A stretch of DNA of 64,000 nucleotides from Opitutia bacterium UBA4506 (GTDB lineage: Bacteria > Verrucomicrobiota > Verrucomicrobiia > Opitutales > Puniceicoccaceae): contig DGMY01000089.1 of assembly GCA_002388665.1 (NCBI GenBank), positions 1 to 64,000 on the forward strand, given 5' to 3'. The position numbers and the translations under genes are program-made. Positions 45,427-54,555 of this stretch are shown in pieces (the first letter of the stretch is position 1; each line of letters opens with the position of its first letter). Below the pieces are notes generated by a model. The model was not told the DNA's origin, did not search any database, and worked only from the letters and a program-made list of their open reading frames with translations.

Positions 45427-46872
45427 CTACAAAAGCGGGCCGACGAGATGGGCAAAATCTTCCACAAGCCGACGGCTCTTCCCCTGGGCCACGGGCACTT
45501 CGTCCATCGGCTGACAGTCCTTCTCGATGACGTGTACCCATTCCTGAAACGCCGAGAAATCGGCGGGATCGGTGTGAACGATTCCCATCTCAAAATTCAC
45601 GAAGAGGCTCCGCATATCAAAATTGGCGGAGCCGGAAAGGGCGATCGTCCCATCAATCAGGATCAGCTTTGCGTGAATCATTCCCGGCATGTAGAACTGC
45701 ACATCCACACCCGCATCGTTGAGTAGTCGAAGGTAGTGAAACCGGGCGACATCGACCAACTTCTGATTCGAGTGGCGGGGGATGATCAATCGCACATTCC
45801 GCCCCGAGTGTGCCTTCACAATTAAGGACCGGAAGAGCACCTCATCGGGAACGAAGTACGGTGTGACTATCGTCATACTCTCCCGACAGTCCTGCACGAG
45901 TTCCAATATCCTTTCGTAGAGGGCATCGTTTGCCACCTCTGGACCACTCTCGATGATCTCCAGCGAACTGCGACCAGTCTTGGGAAAATCCATGCTGAAA
46001 ATATCGGCAAAGTTCCTGGCCTTTTGACCGGAAGCAAAGATCCAATCGTTCAGAAAGATAAAATTGAGATGCCGCAGAACCGGTCCCTCAACTTCGATCG
46101 AGAAATCCTTAAAGGTCTTCTCGTCAGGAGTGGGCCCCATGAAACGGGTGTCAATATTCTGCCCGCCAGTGATGGCCCTACGGTGATCAAAAATCGCCAG
46201 CTTCCGGTGATTCCGCAGATTGGCCGAAGAATGACTATGAAGTGGCAACAGAGGCATAAATCGGGCGACCTCTCCTCCCGCGCTTTTGAGTTCGTCCAAC
46301 CATTTTCCGCGGCTCGCGAAGCAACCGAAAGCATCGAGCAGCAACCGAACCTTCACCCCTTGGCGCGCTTTGCGCGTCAACGCCTCCACAATGGGAATCC
46401 CCGCGTCATCCTTGGTCAGGATGTAGGTCATGATGTGGATACATTTTTCAGAATTCTCGATCTCTTCCAGAATCGCATCGAAAGTCGAAGTCGCATCGGG
46501 AAGCAACTTGCAGGAATTTCCTTCGGTCTTACGGAGCTTCTTTAATTCCTCCGTGGGAACATCCTCACCCGCGAGATACCGGGAGTCTTCCATCACCCGG
46601 CGCTTTCGCTCGACAAGGCCCCGGCTCTTTCGACCGCCGAGGAGGAAATAGAGGGGAACGCCGACCCACGGAATGAAGAGAACCGCAAAGGCCCATGCGA
46701 AGATGTTGCTTGGAGTGCGCTTTTCATTCAGCATCCTTCCAATGATCAAGATGCCAAGGACAAACCCCAACCAGGTCAAAAGATGGGCGTAGGTGAATCC
46801 AATAAGAAGACTTACGCCAGTGAAGAAAGGCTCTGAAATGTCTGTCCAGAGTTCATGAAGAGAATCGAGCAT
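45427..46872 (-). CDS. cls: Cardiolipin synthase (phospholipase D family)
   Basis: A 481-residue membrane enzyme that makes cardiolipin from phosphatidylglycerol. Two N-terminal membrane segments (about 17-48 and 55-80) form the PLDc_N anchor. Two HKD motifs are intact: HRKLAIFD (222-229) and HAKLILID (400-407), each followed by the expected GGQNID and GSANFDMRS. Length fits bacterial Cls. Upstream it diverges from the EEP-family gene; downstream is the FmdB-like gene. Confidence 0.95.
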   Translation of the reverse strand: MLDSLHELWTDISEPFFTGVSLLIGFTYAHLLTWLGFVLGILIIGRMLNEKRTPSNIFAWAFAVLFIPWVGVPLYFLLGGRKSRGLVERKRRVMEDSRYLAGEDVPTEELKKLRKTEGNSCKLLPDATSTFDAILEEIENSEKCIHIMTYILTKDDAGIPIVEALTRKARQGVKVRLLLDAFGCFASRGKWLDELKSAGGEVARFMPLLPLHSHSSANLRNHRKLAIFDHRRAITGGQNIDTRFMGPTPDEKTFKDFSIEVEGPVLRHLNFIFLNDWIFASGQKARNFADIFSMDFPKTGRSSLEIIESGPEVANDALYERILELVQDCRESMTIVTPYFVPDEVLFRSLIVKAHSGRNVRLIIPRHSNQKLVDVARFHYLRLLNDAGVDVQFYMPGMIHAKLILIDGTIALSGSANFDMRSLFVNFEMGIVHTDPADFSAFQEWVHVIEKDCQPMDEVPVAQGKSRRLVEDFAHLVGPLL

Positions 46873-46985
46873 AATCTAGTTACTGCGGTCACAATGGTCC
46901 CCTCTTCGCAAACCAGCAAACCTTTACCAACCCGGAACCGTCCTCATCCCGAGGTTTCGAACTCTCCCCACTTCCCTCACTCACC

Positions 46986-47777
46986 ATGCCGGAACGCAAG
47001 CTGATTACTCTCAACATCGCCCACGGGCGCGGGCTCTCTTTCTACCAGGGGTTTCATTCTTCCAACGGAATCCGCAAACAACTCGAGCGGATCAACAAGC
47101 TACTGGACCGCTTTCATCCAGACATCGTCTGCCTCCAAGAGGTCGACCAATCCTCTCACTGGAACGGCCACATCAACTTACTGGAAGAAATCCAGAACAA
47201 GGAGTCTCTTCCCTATTCCTATCTAGGGGTCCACAACCGGCGCGAAGGGCCCAAGCAACTGGCCTATGGCAATGCGATTTTATCCCGCTACCCGATACGC
47301 GAAGCCGTTACCGTACCCTTCGGAAACAACCAAATCGGAGAGAAAGGCTTTCTCTTCGCACGGGTCGAGTTCCCCGAAGGATTGGTCTCCATCGTCAATC
47401 TTCACCTCGATTTCCGATCCCGCGCAAAGCGCCTGGCCCAGGTCGAGCAGGTCATCCGCTTTATGCACGATGAATTGTCCCTGCCCGGCGACCCCCTGCT
47501 GCACCGCCCCATAGTGTGTGGGGATTTCAACGCGCGAGCCGGCCTTCGCAATGACGCAGTGGCGCAATTATTCGGATACATGCAAAGCCATCACGAGTAC
47601 GAACTTCATCCGAAGAAAGCGCGTTCATTTCCAGCTCACAGCCCCCTAAAGTGCATCGACTTCATTTTCCTTCCCGAGCCGATGCAGTGCACGACGTGCC
47701 AAACGATTCGCAGCTACGTCAGTGATCACCGGCCCGTATTCATGCGCTTTGACATTCCCGAGCCGGCCGAACGGTAG
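46986..47777 (+). CDS. Endonuclease/exonuclease/phosphatase family protein
   Basis: A 263-residue EEP-fold metal-dependent hydrolase. Motifs in order are TLNIAHGRG near the N-terminus, LQEVDQSS with the metal-binding glutamate, NLHLDFRS, CGDFNAR, and a C-terminal SDHRPVFM with the catalytic histidine. There is no signal peptide. Such proteins act on nucleic acids, phospholipids or phosphoinositides; adjacency to a divergent cardiolipin synthase hints at lipid work but proves nothing. Substrate is unknown. Confidence 0.9.
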   Translation: MPERKLITLNIAHGRGLSFYQGFHSSNGIRKQLERINKLLDRFHPDIVCLQEVDQSSHWNGHINLLEEIQNKESLPYSYLGVHNRREGPKQLAYGNAILSRYPIREAVTVPFGNNQIGEKGFLFARVEFPEGLVSIVNLHLDFRSRAKRLAQVEQVIRFMHDELSLPGDPLLHRPIVCGDFNARAGLRNDAVAQLFGYMQSHHEYELHPKKARSFPAHSPLKCIDFIFLPEPMQCTTCQTIRSYVSDHRPVFMRFDIPEPAER

Positions 47778-47904
47778 GCCAAAACCTTCAAAATTTTGCC
47801 ACCTTGCGGCGCACCCGGGTTGAGCCAGGTGCTACGCAAGATGAACAAAACGTCGGCGAGGACGATCCCCGTCGGGAATCGCTCGCCTCAAAGCTACTGC
47901 CGCA

Positions 47905-50436
47905 TCAATCCGACGCGCCGGTCTGCCAATCGTATTTCGGAGTCAGCTCGCGGTCTTCCACGTGCTTACGATCTCCCTTGTGCCACCAGTAGAAAACCGG
48001 GCTGGCGATGTAGATCGAAGAGAACGTTCCGGTCACGATACCGATCAAAAATACGAATGCAAAATCGACGATGATCCCTGCCCCGGCAATGTAGAGCGCG
48101 AAGGCAGCCATGAAAGTCGTGAGACTGGTCAAAATCGATCGTCCTAGAGTCAGATTGATCGCAAGGTTCACAATCTTCTTCAGAGAATGATTTGGATTCA
48201 GCGCCAATTCTTCACGAATGCGGTCAAAGACCACGATCGTATCATTGATCGAGTAACCAACGATCATCAGAATCGCAGCAATCATCGGAGCGGAGAACTG
48301 GCCACCGGCGAGAACGAAAATACCGATGGTCATCAAGACATCGTGAATCGTCGCCACAACGGCACCGACTCCATACCCCACTTCGAACCGAAGAGCGATG
48401 TAGAGCAGAATCCCGAGCAGCGCTACTCCGACAGAGATGATCGCATTGCGCTGAATCCCCTTACTCACCGAAGCACCAATTGTACTTTGGCCATCCAATT
48501 CCAATCCGGCCGAGGGATACTCAGCGATCAAAGCATCAAAGAACGCCTGTCCTTTGCCTACCTCGGTTTGAATGATCAAAGATTCGGAATCATTAATCAA
48601 ATTGACCTGATAGACTGGAGAGACCTCACCGAAATCTCCGGCTTCCGCCACCTCCTGAATTCCCGTCATCGGCAGTCGTTCTTCGAAAGACACGGCAATC
48701 TCGTCTCCACCGACAAAGTCGATCCCGAACAAGTTGTCCCAATGAGACCAAACCGCGAAAACACCGCACGCAACGATCGCCCAAGAGACGAGGAAGGCCG
48801 GTTTACGCAGGCGGAGAAAATCCACTGAAAGTGGGCCGGGCAGGCTGAACCCAAGAATCCGCTTCACGCCAGCCTTGTAGACCAGGAGCTCCAGTAGGAA
48901 GCGACTCACAACAAGGGCGCAGAACACCGAAGTACAGATACCGATAGCGAGCGTTACCCCAAAACCCTTAACAGGTCCGGTTCCCAGCCAGATCAAAATC
49001 CCGGCCGTGATCAGAGTCGTCACATTCGCATCCACAATAGTCGAGAACGCCTTTTCGTAACCGCCCAACAGTGCATTGGCCGTCTTCTTACCAGAGCGCA
49101 GTTCCTCACGGACCCGTTCAAAAATCAGGATATTCGCGTCGACGGCCATCCCCACTGTCAGGACCAACGCGGCCACACCCGGTAGAGTCAAAGTCGCGCC
49201 GAGGCTCGCAAGAACCCCCAGAACGACCAGCACATTGACGAGGATCGAGATCACGGCCACGACACCGCCGAGACCGTACCATGCGATCATAAAGACGATG
49301 ACCAATGCCGCACCAATTTGCGCTGCGAGGATACTCTTGTCTTTCGCATCGGCGGCCAAGGACGGGCCGACCTCGCTCATCTTGTCGACGGTCAACTCGT
49401 ACTCGAGTGGGTTGTTCAAAGTATTTGCCAGCTCCAACGCTTCTCTCTGCGAGAATCGTCCTGAGATGGTGGCTCCACCGCGGATTTCTTCATCCACATT
49501 CGGAGCGGTCTTCAACACCCCGTCGAGGACAATGGCCAACTGGCCCGGCGCCCCGCCCAAACGGGCATTCTCGTCCACAATCTTCCTGGTCATCGCGGCA
49601 AACCGCTTTTCGCCCTCGGAAGTGAAATCGATATACACCTGGAAACCGCCGGTCTGGTTCTGCATGGCTCCCGCTTTTCTCACGATCGAACCCGTCGCTT
49701 CGGCCACCCGCTTTACGAAATACCCGCGCTCAATAATGTTTCCGTCCGCATCTTCGTCTTCCAAGTACAATGCCTCGTAACCGAGAGGGGCCGGAACACC
49801 CTCACCTGGAAAGACCTCGCGATTGACCAAGCGAAACTCCAAGCGAGCTGGCTTTTTCAACGAGTCAATTCCCTCGGGATCCTCGCGGAGGCTCATGCCC
49901 GGCAGTTGAATTTCGACGCTGTTGTCGGAAACGGGACGGATTGTCGGCTCGGCCACACCCAACCCGTTCACACGGTTCTGCATGACCTCGACAACCTGGG
50001 TCAACTGATCCTGACGCTGAAACTGGTTCAGATCCGCCACGGCATCGTCGTTCAGGCGCAGCGTAAAGGCCACACCTCCCTCCAGATCCAATCCGAGGCG
50101 CAGATTCCGCTTCGACTGGCTCAGCAATTCCCGAAGCAAGACCTCGTTCCGGCGCTCCTGATTTTTAATATCCGTTAAATTGATCTCCGGAAAATACGGA
50201 GCGAGGTCGATTCCGCCGGATTTAGCGATCTCCCGCAAACCGACGTAGACAGAAGGGTAATCACCGCTCTCTACACCAGCTTGCGCTTGTTCGACCAATA
50301 CTTCAAACTCCTCCTGATTCGCGCGCTCGACTGTAAACGCACCAAACTCACGGTCCTCAAATGGGACGAGGTTCAGCAGCGCCCAAGCTAGGATCGCTAC
50401 CGACAGGACGGCCTTCCAGAGAATTCCCCCGGACAT
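47905..50436 (-). CDS. secDF: Protein translocase SecDF fusion
   Basis: An 843-residue SecD-SecF fusion that uses the proton gradient to help SecYEG export proteins. It has an N-terminal membrane segment (about 6-26), the periplasmic P1 domain (about 80-380), five more SecD membrane helices up to about 540 with GMAVDANILIFERVREE, then the SecF half (about 560-830) with its own small periplasmic part and GYSINDTIVVFDRIREE. Conserved Asp residues of both proton relays are present. It lies directly after yajC, as in many bacteria. The fused form is also common in planctomycetes and verrucomicrobia. Confidence 0.96.
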   Translation of the reverse strand: MSGGILWKAVLSVAILAWALLNLVPFEDREFGAFTVERANQEEFEVLVEQAQAGVESGDYPSVYVGLREIAKSGGIDLAPYFPEINLTDIKNQERRNEVLLRELLSQSKRNLRLGLDLEGGVAFTLRLNDDAVADLNQFQRQDQLTQVVEVMQNRVNGLGVAEPTIRPVSDNSVEIQLPGMSLREDPEGIDSLKKPARLEFRLVNREVFPGEGVPAPLGYEALYLEDEDADGNIIERGYFVKRVAEATGSIVRKAGAMQNQTGGFQVYIDFTSEGEKRFAAMTRKIVDENARLGGAPGQLAIVLDGVLKTAPNVDEEIRGGATISGRFSQREALELANTLNNPLEYELTVDKMSEVGPSLAADAKDKSILAAQIGAALVIVFMIAWYGLGGVVAVISILVNVLVVLGVLASLGATLTLPGVAALVLTVGMAVDANILIFERVREELRSGKKTANALLGGYEKAFSTIVDANVTTLITAGILIWLGTGPVKGFGVTLAIGICTSVFCALVVSRFLLELLVYKAGVKRILGFSLPGPLSVDFLRLRKPAFLVSWAIVACGVFAVWSHWDNLFGIDFVGGDEIAVSFEERLPMTGIQEVAEAGDFGEVSPVYQVNLINDSESLIIQTEVGKGQAFFDALIAEYPSAGLELDGQSTIGASVSKGIQRNAIISVGVALLGILLYIALRFEVGYGVGAVVATIHDVLMTIGIFVLAGGQFSAPMIAAILMIVGYSINDTIVVFDRIREELALNPNHSLKKIVNLAINLTLGRSILTSLTTFMAAFALYIAGAGIIVDFAFVFLIGIVTGTFSSIYIASPVFYWWHKGDRKHVEDRELTPKYDWQTGASD

Positions 50437-50459
50437 ATACTACCTTACTGCGAAAACCC

Positions 50460-50774
50460 TTACGAAGGGTCTTCGATCTTGGTTGCGACAAAAGAACGGC
50501 CAAGCTCGATCTTTACCCCGTCGGCGATCTTTACCACCAAACGGTCGTCCTTGACGTTCGTAATCTCCCCGAAGAGTCCTCCAGAGGTCATGATCTTATC
50601 ACCGGTCTCCAGTGCTTTAATCATGGCTTCCTGGCGTTTTTGACGCTTCCGCTGTGGGGCGATAATCAGAAACCACATCCCAGCAAAAAGAAGGATGAAG
50701 AACAAAATTGAGCTAATGCCGCCACCGGGAGCCGGTGCGGTTTGCTGCTGTGCGAGAGGAATCAGAACGTCCAT
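50460..50774 (-). CDS. yajC: Preprotein translocase subunit YajC
   Basis: A 104-residue single-pass membrane protein that associates with SecDF. The membrane segment (about 20-40) is followed by the typical APQRKRQKRQEAMIKALETGDKIMTSGGLFG and a small beta domain ending in VATKIED. Its stop is 24 bases before secDF. The divergent rpsT gene starts 157 bases upstream, leaving room for both promoters. Confidence 0.95.
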   Translation of the reverse strand: MDVLIPLAQQQTAPAPGGGISSILFFILLFAGMWFLIIAPQRKRQKRQEAMIKALETGDKIMTSGGLFGEITNVKDDRLVVKIADGVKIELGRSFVATKIEDPS

Positions 50775-50930
50775 GACTGGGTTTTACTATTAGGCTTTCG
50801 AAAAATGACGAAACCGCAGAGAAAAGATAGGCGCAGCCGAATTGGCAAGAATGAATCTCCGGAATCTCCCAGAAAAGGGATTGACAGCCCCGCCCATAAT
50901 CTTTCTTCTCCATCCTTTTTCTAAATTCCG

Positions 50931-51185
50931 ATGGCGAACACTAAAGCATCTCTCAAAGACATCCGGCAAATCGAGACCCGGACCGAACACAACACACGCG
51001 TTCGTTCACGTCTCAAAACTTTGGCCCGGAAGGTCAAGGCTGCCCGGGAAACCGGTGAAACCGAACAGGCAAAAGAAGTTGCCCGCGCATACGTCGCGGC
51101 CAGCGACAAAGCTGCCAAGTCTTCGATCATTCACCCGAACAAGGCCGCCCGCCACAAGGCATCTGTTTCTGATCTAGTTCGTTGA
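50931..51185 (+). CDS. rpsT: 30S ribosomal protein S20
   Basis: An 84-residue basic helical ribosomal protein that binds 16S rRNA early in 30S assembly. The sequence MANTKASLKDIRQIETRTEHN, the RSRLKTLARKV helix, and the C-terminal SIIHPNKAARHKASVS are typical. The start is an ATG. Its TGA overlaps the TTG of the next gene by four bases, which is odd because that product is a damaged pseudouridine-synthase-like protein. A TTGACA 45 bases upstream has no good -10 partner. Confidence 0.96.
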   Translation: MANTKASLKDIRQIETRTEHNTRVRSRLKTLARKVKAARETGETEQAKEVARAYVAASDKAAKSSIIHPNKAARHKASVSDLVR

Positions 51186-51991
51186 GGCAGGGAGCCATCT
51201 CTCTCCGCCCCGGTGAATGGGGCGAACGTTCGCAGAAATTCTCGATCCTCGGGTCGGGCTCAACTTGGGCCGTCCTGGATCAACCGACTCCTCTCGGCGA
51301 GGAGCTCCCCCCACCGAATGAAGCCACACTGATGCTTCAGTCGGTTTTTCGTGCACGGATCTCTGAAGATCAGCCAGCGATCAAAGCTCTCCTGAGCGAG
51401 GGCGCGACCGCCATCTATCCACTGCCGTGCGGTGGTCCCATCGCCTTCGCGGGGACCCGGGAACAATCTTCCGCCATGCGCGAAGAATACGGCTCGAACC
51501 AATGGACACTTCGATTCCTCCTTCTGGTTCGCAGCAGCCCAGAACAGGAATCCCTCGAATGCGACCTGCCCATCGCCATCCACAACACCGAAGAGCGCAG
51601 CCTGATCTCCCACACGACGGGAAAACGCGCCAACACCCAATTTAAAAAGCTCCTCACGGGAAAAACACTCGAACTCTGGGAAGCACGCACCAGTTATCTA
51701 CGTCCCGACCAAATTCGCCTGCACGCCGCAGAATCCGGGATTCGAGTTGCCGGCGAATCTCTTTACGGCGACCACGATCCGATTTCCCGACCCGACCTCC
51801 CCGGCACCCGCAAGCCCGGCGGACGAGGATATGTCCTCTTCCCCGCTCCGGCAATCCACCTGGTCGAACTTTCTGCTCCCTCCCTCCGCGACAAGCCGTT
51901 TACCTCTTCCCCTCCCAAAGCCTTCCTCAAATGGATGCGGGCCGTACTTCCGGAAGAAAAGGATTTACAACAAGTCCTAAATGCGCTTTAG
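51182..51991 (+). CDS. RluA-like pseudouridine synthase homologue lacking the catalytic aspartate
   Basis: A 269-residue protein. The C-terminal half keeps the RluA pattern: TLRFLLLVR (109-117) where K-x-Y-x-ALV is usual, THTTGKRANTQF-like LISHTTGKRANTQF (141-154), RPDQIRLH (174-181) for the GRxHQIRxH box, and GESLYGD (191-197) for GDxLYG. The catalytic HRLDxxTSG motif is replaced by YPLPCGG (79-85), two residues shorter and with proline for the aspartate. It is therefore probably inactive on RNA, or works differently. It starts with TTG overlapping rpsT by four bases. No frameshift is visible. Confidence 0.8.
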   Translation: MRQGAISLRPGEWGERSQKFSILGSGSTWAVLDQPTPLGEELPPPNEATLMLQSVFRARISEDQPAIKALLSEGATAIYPLPCGGPIAFAGTREQSSAMREEYGSNQWTLRFLLLVRSSPEQESLECDLPIAIHNTEERSLISHTTGKRANTQFKKLLTGKTLELWEARTSYLRPDQIRLHAAESGIRVAGESLYGDHDPISRPDLPGTRKPGGRGYVLFPAPAIHLVELSAPSLRDKPFTSSPPKAFLKWMRAVLPEEKDLQQVLNAL

Positions 51992-52034
51992 TGATCGTTT
52001 TTTCCGCAAACTAACCACCTATTTTTGAAAATCT

Positions 52035-52130
52035 ATGGGCAACCTACGTAAAAAGCGCCGTCTCAAGATGAACCAGCACAAGCGCCGCAAGCGCCTCCGC
52101 GCAAACCGGCACAAAAAGCGGGTCATCTGA
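52035..52130 (+). CDS. Very small basic ribosomal protein of the AURKAIP1/COX24 type
   Basis: A 31-residue protein: MGNLRKKRRLK, then MNQHKRRKRLR and a basic end KKRVI. The K-M-x2-H-K-x-R-K-R core with a further R-x3-R-x-K-x-R matches the AURKAIP1/COX24 C-terminal domain, which occurs as stand-alone ribosomal proteins of 30-40 residues in some bacteria. Of 31 residues, 16 are Lys, Arg or His. It follows the RluA-like gene by 43 bases and ends 50 bases before a strong terminator, so rpsT, the RluA-like gene and this one probably form an operon. Confidence 0.8.
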   Translation: MGNLRKKRRLKMNQHKRRKRLRANRHKKRVI

Positions 52131-52180
52131 CCGCAACCCGCGTGGACGACCTTCTTGGGTCGAATGCCTCATCTTTTTCA

Positions 52181-52213
52181 AAAGAGCCTCCTGCTACAGG
52201 AGGCTCTTTTTTT
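52181..52213 (+). terminator. Strong rho-independent terminator after rpsT unit
   Basis: A perfect 13-bp stem (52181-52193 with 52197-52209) and a 3-base loop, with a T run (52207-52213) on the plus strand. It ends the rpsT-RluA-like-COX24 unit. The stem is symmetric and ends 30 bases before the stop of mscS on the minus strand; the minus strand also has four Ts after the stem, so it may work in both directions. Confidence 0.9.
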
Positions 52214-52242
52214 ATGCCCTCAAATCCAAAAGATGAGTCGCT

Positions 52243-53301
52243 CTACTCCTTCTCGTTAGAGCCGCCGCCCTTGCCCCCGCTGACGAACACGGTCCTCGTA
52301 GGATAGGCAAACTTGATCCCCCGCTCCGCAAAGGCCTCGATCATCGACAGATTCACCGCCTGCTGGATATCCATGTACAGGGCGTAATCGGGGGCCAACA
52401 CATAGTAGACCACCTCAAAATCATAGGAACTCTCCCCAAATCCCTTAAAATGGGCGCGATCGAACCGCGTTTGCTCCTGCGATTCGATATAGGACTGAAT
52501 CAATCCGGGGATCTCCCGCAATTGGTCCGGGGTGGTTTGGTAAATGACTCCAAAGCCGAAGACGATCCGGCGCTCGAACATCCTCTTGAAATTACGGATA
52601 CGACTGGAGGTCAGATCATTATTCGAGAACACGAGCTGCTCACCCGACAGGCTGCGCACCCGGGTAGTCTTGACCCCGATCTTCTCCACTGACCCCAGCA
52701 AATCACCGACAATGATAAAATCGCCCACCTCAAACGGTTTATCCAACACGATCGACAGCGAGGCGAACAAGTCCCCGAGAATACTCTGCACCGCCAAACC
52801 GATGGCGATACCGCCAATACCCAATCCGGCAATCAACGCCGACACGTCGTACCCCAAATTGGAAACGATGAGGAGGAAGGCGATGGACCAGATCATCAGA
52901 CGGGCGAGGTAAGTGAACCAGAGGAACTCGGCCCCCTCGACCCCAGTCTCTCCCTCCCTTTTCTCTCCGTAGTGCTTGATACCACCGACGATGAAGGAGC
53001 TCACCCAGATTCCGCCCTGCAACACCACAACAAAGAAGCCGAATCGATCCAGCCAGAGCTCAGCCCGCCCGAGCTCCAGCCACTCGGTCCCGATCCAAAA
53101 CGAGAAGAGAACGACCAGCAGCCCCTTCGTGTTCTGAAGAGCATCGACCAGAAGGTCGTCCATGATCGTATCCGTCCGCTTACTGATCTTTCCCAACTGG
53201 GAACAAACAATCTTTAGAGCGATTTTCGTGACGACAAAAACCGCAATACCAATGCCGATCGTCACGAAGTAGTCAGAGAATTCGTTATCTGCACTAAACA
53301 T
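52243..53301 (-). CDS. Small-conductance mechanosensitive channel (MscS family)
   Basis: A 352-residue MscS-type channel that relieves osmotic pressure. Four membrane helices are seen (about 10-28, 58-75, 83-105, 130-150), then the pore helix SALIAGLGIGGIAIGLAVQ, with the Gly/Ala packing of TM3, and the MscS beta domain LGDLFASLSIVLDKPFEVGDFI. The C-terminal cytosolic domain is complete. A short acidic, Gly-rich tail follows. The gene ends just beyond the terminator of the rpsT unit, convergent with it. Confidence 0.93.
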   Translation of the reverse strand: MFSADNEFSDYFVTIGIGIAVFVVTKIALKIVCSQLGKISKRTDTIMDDLLVDALQNTKGLLVVLFSFWIGTEWLELGRAELWLDRFGFFVVVLQGGIWVSSFIVGGIKHYGEKREGETGVEGAEFLWFTYLARLMIWSIAFLLIVSNLGYDVSALIAGLGIGGIAIGLAVQSILGDLFASLSIVLDKPFEVGDFIIVGDLLGSVEKIGVKTTRVRSLSGEQLVFSNNDLTSSRIRNFKRMFERRIVFGFGVIYQTTPDQLREIPGLIQSYIESQEQTRFDRAHFKGFGESSYDFEVVYYVLAPDYALYMDIQQAVNLSMIEAFAERGIKFAYPTRTVFVSGGKGGGSNEKE

Positions 53302-53520
53302 GGCCCCCTATTGGAGCCCAAACCCGGGAAACCTCAAGGAGAAGATCGAGGAATAGGCACCCCTGCACCGATTTTGTTTCCCAGCTTCGACATTTTACCC
53401 TTTTGGAACAGCTCGCTACAATTTCGACTAATATGAGGGATTTCCTCCCCTAATCTATGGCGGCGGAGATCTATTCCCTCTCGCCATCTCTGTAGAAATT
53501 TGATCTTTTCCGAAGAAACC

Positions 53521-54105
53521 ATGAAACTACTTTCCCTTGCGCTCTCCTCTTTTTTTGCGGCAACCCTTCCGAGCTCTGGCGACGAAATACAATCTGCTAT
53601 CGACGAAGGCATCGAAGCGTACGGCAACGAGCAGTACTCCCAGGCCGCATCCCAATTCGAACTGGCGGCCCAACTTCTCAGGGAAATGTCAGGAGCGTCC
53701 ATCGCAAAGGCCCTCCCTGCCGCACCCGAAGGCTGGACGACCGACAGCGAGCCGGACGTGCAAGCCGTGGGAGCCTCAATCATGGGCGGCATGACATCCG
53801 CTTCCCAAACCTACTCCAAAGACGACAGCCACGTGAGCATCCGCATCTTGAGCGACTCTCCAATGGTCGGCCAAATCAGCATGCTGATCAACAATCCGGC
53901 AATGGTTCGCCAAATGGGACAGAAGGTCATCAAGGCCGGAGACGCGAAAGGCGTTCTCACCTACGACGAGAGCTCTTCGACGGGGTCACTCTCCGCCGTC
54001 GCCATGAACCGCTACTTCATCACCGTCGAAGGGAATAAAATTGACGAGGACACGATCCAGGAGTTCCTCGGTTTGATCGATTACGAAACGCTGAAACAAC
54101 AGTAA
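53521..54105 (+). CDS. Secreted or periplasmic hypothetical protein
   Basis: A 194-residue exported protein. The signal peptide is at residues 1 to about 20 (MKLLSLALSSFFAATLPSSG). The mature part begins with a helical TPR-like unit (IDEGIEAYGNEQYSQAASQFELAA), then a low-complexity stretch with many Met and Ser, and a beta-rich C-terminal half with VAMNRYFITVEG. I use the ATG beginning MKLLSL; the upstream TTG would add seven polar residues and spoil the signal peptide. Unknown function; 218 bases of non-coding DNA precede it. Confidence 0.75.
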   Translation: MKLLSLALSSFFAATLPSSGDEIQSAIDEGIEAYGNEQYSQAASQFELAAQLLREMSGASIAKALPAAPEGWTTDSEPDVQAVGASIMGGMTSASQTYSKDDSHVSIRILSDSPMVGQISMLINNPAMVRQMGQKVIKAGDAKGVLTYDESSSTGSLSAVAMNRYFITVEGNKIDEDTIQEFLGLIDYETLKQQ

Positions 54106-54170
54106 GTTTCGACGGAACTTTACTCGACTGGTTTGTCCCGCGTTGACACCGACGATTCCTCTAGGATGGA

Positions 54171-54512
54171 ATGAAACCCATGTTTGAACTGGAAGGTAAA
54201 GTAAAAGAAATTTTTGACGAGCAGACGTTTGGAAGCGGCTTCCGTAAGAGGGAGTTCGTCGTGACTGTTGAGGACGGGAAGTATCCCCAGGATATCAAAT
54301 TCGAGTGCGTCCAAGACAAGATTGATCAAATCTCAAGCATCTCCCGTGACGACACGGTCAAAGTCAAATTCGACATTCGCGGCCGCGAGTGGAAGGGCAA
54401 CTACTACGTCAACCTCAGCGCGTGGCAGGTGAACTCCTCCTCCGGCGGCGACTCCGCCGCTCCGGTCGACGCGCCTTCCGAAGAAGAACCTCCGGACGAC
54501 ATCCCCTTCTGA
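54171..54512 (+). CDS. DUF3127 protein, SSB-like fold with DDIPF tail
   Basis: A 113-residue DUF3127 protein. The first 87 residues look like one OB fold: GKVKEIFDEQTF, FRKREFVVTVED and DDTVKVKFDIRGREWKGNYYVNLSAWQV. A Ser/Gly/acidic linker follows, ending in PPDDIPF. That tail is the same type as the C-terminal tip of single-stranded DNA-binding protein SSB, which recruits repair and replication enzymes. It probably binds ssDNA or an SSB partner (inference). Start ATG 54171 has AGG close by; it is separated from the secreted protein by 65 bases and precedes pta. Confidence 0.82.
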   Translation: MKPMFELEGKVKEIFDEQTFGSGFRKREFVVTVEDGKYPQDIKFECVQDKIDQISSISRDDTVKVKFDIRGREWKGNYYVNLSAWQVNSSSGGDSAAPVDAPSEEEPPDDIPF

Positions 54513-54555
54513 TCCTCCGACAGCCCCGGCGGAGTGATCGAGCGATAAATTTCCT

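Noticed and set aside
50881..50908. TTGACA as a promoter for rpsT
   Set aside because: No acceptable -10 hexamer at 16-18 bases; kept only as a remark.
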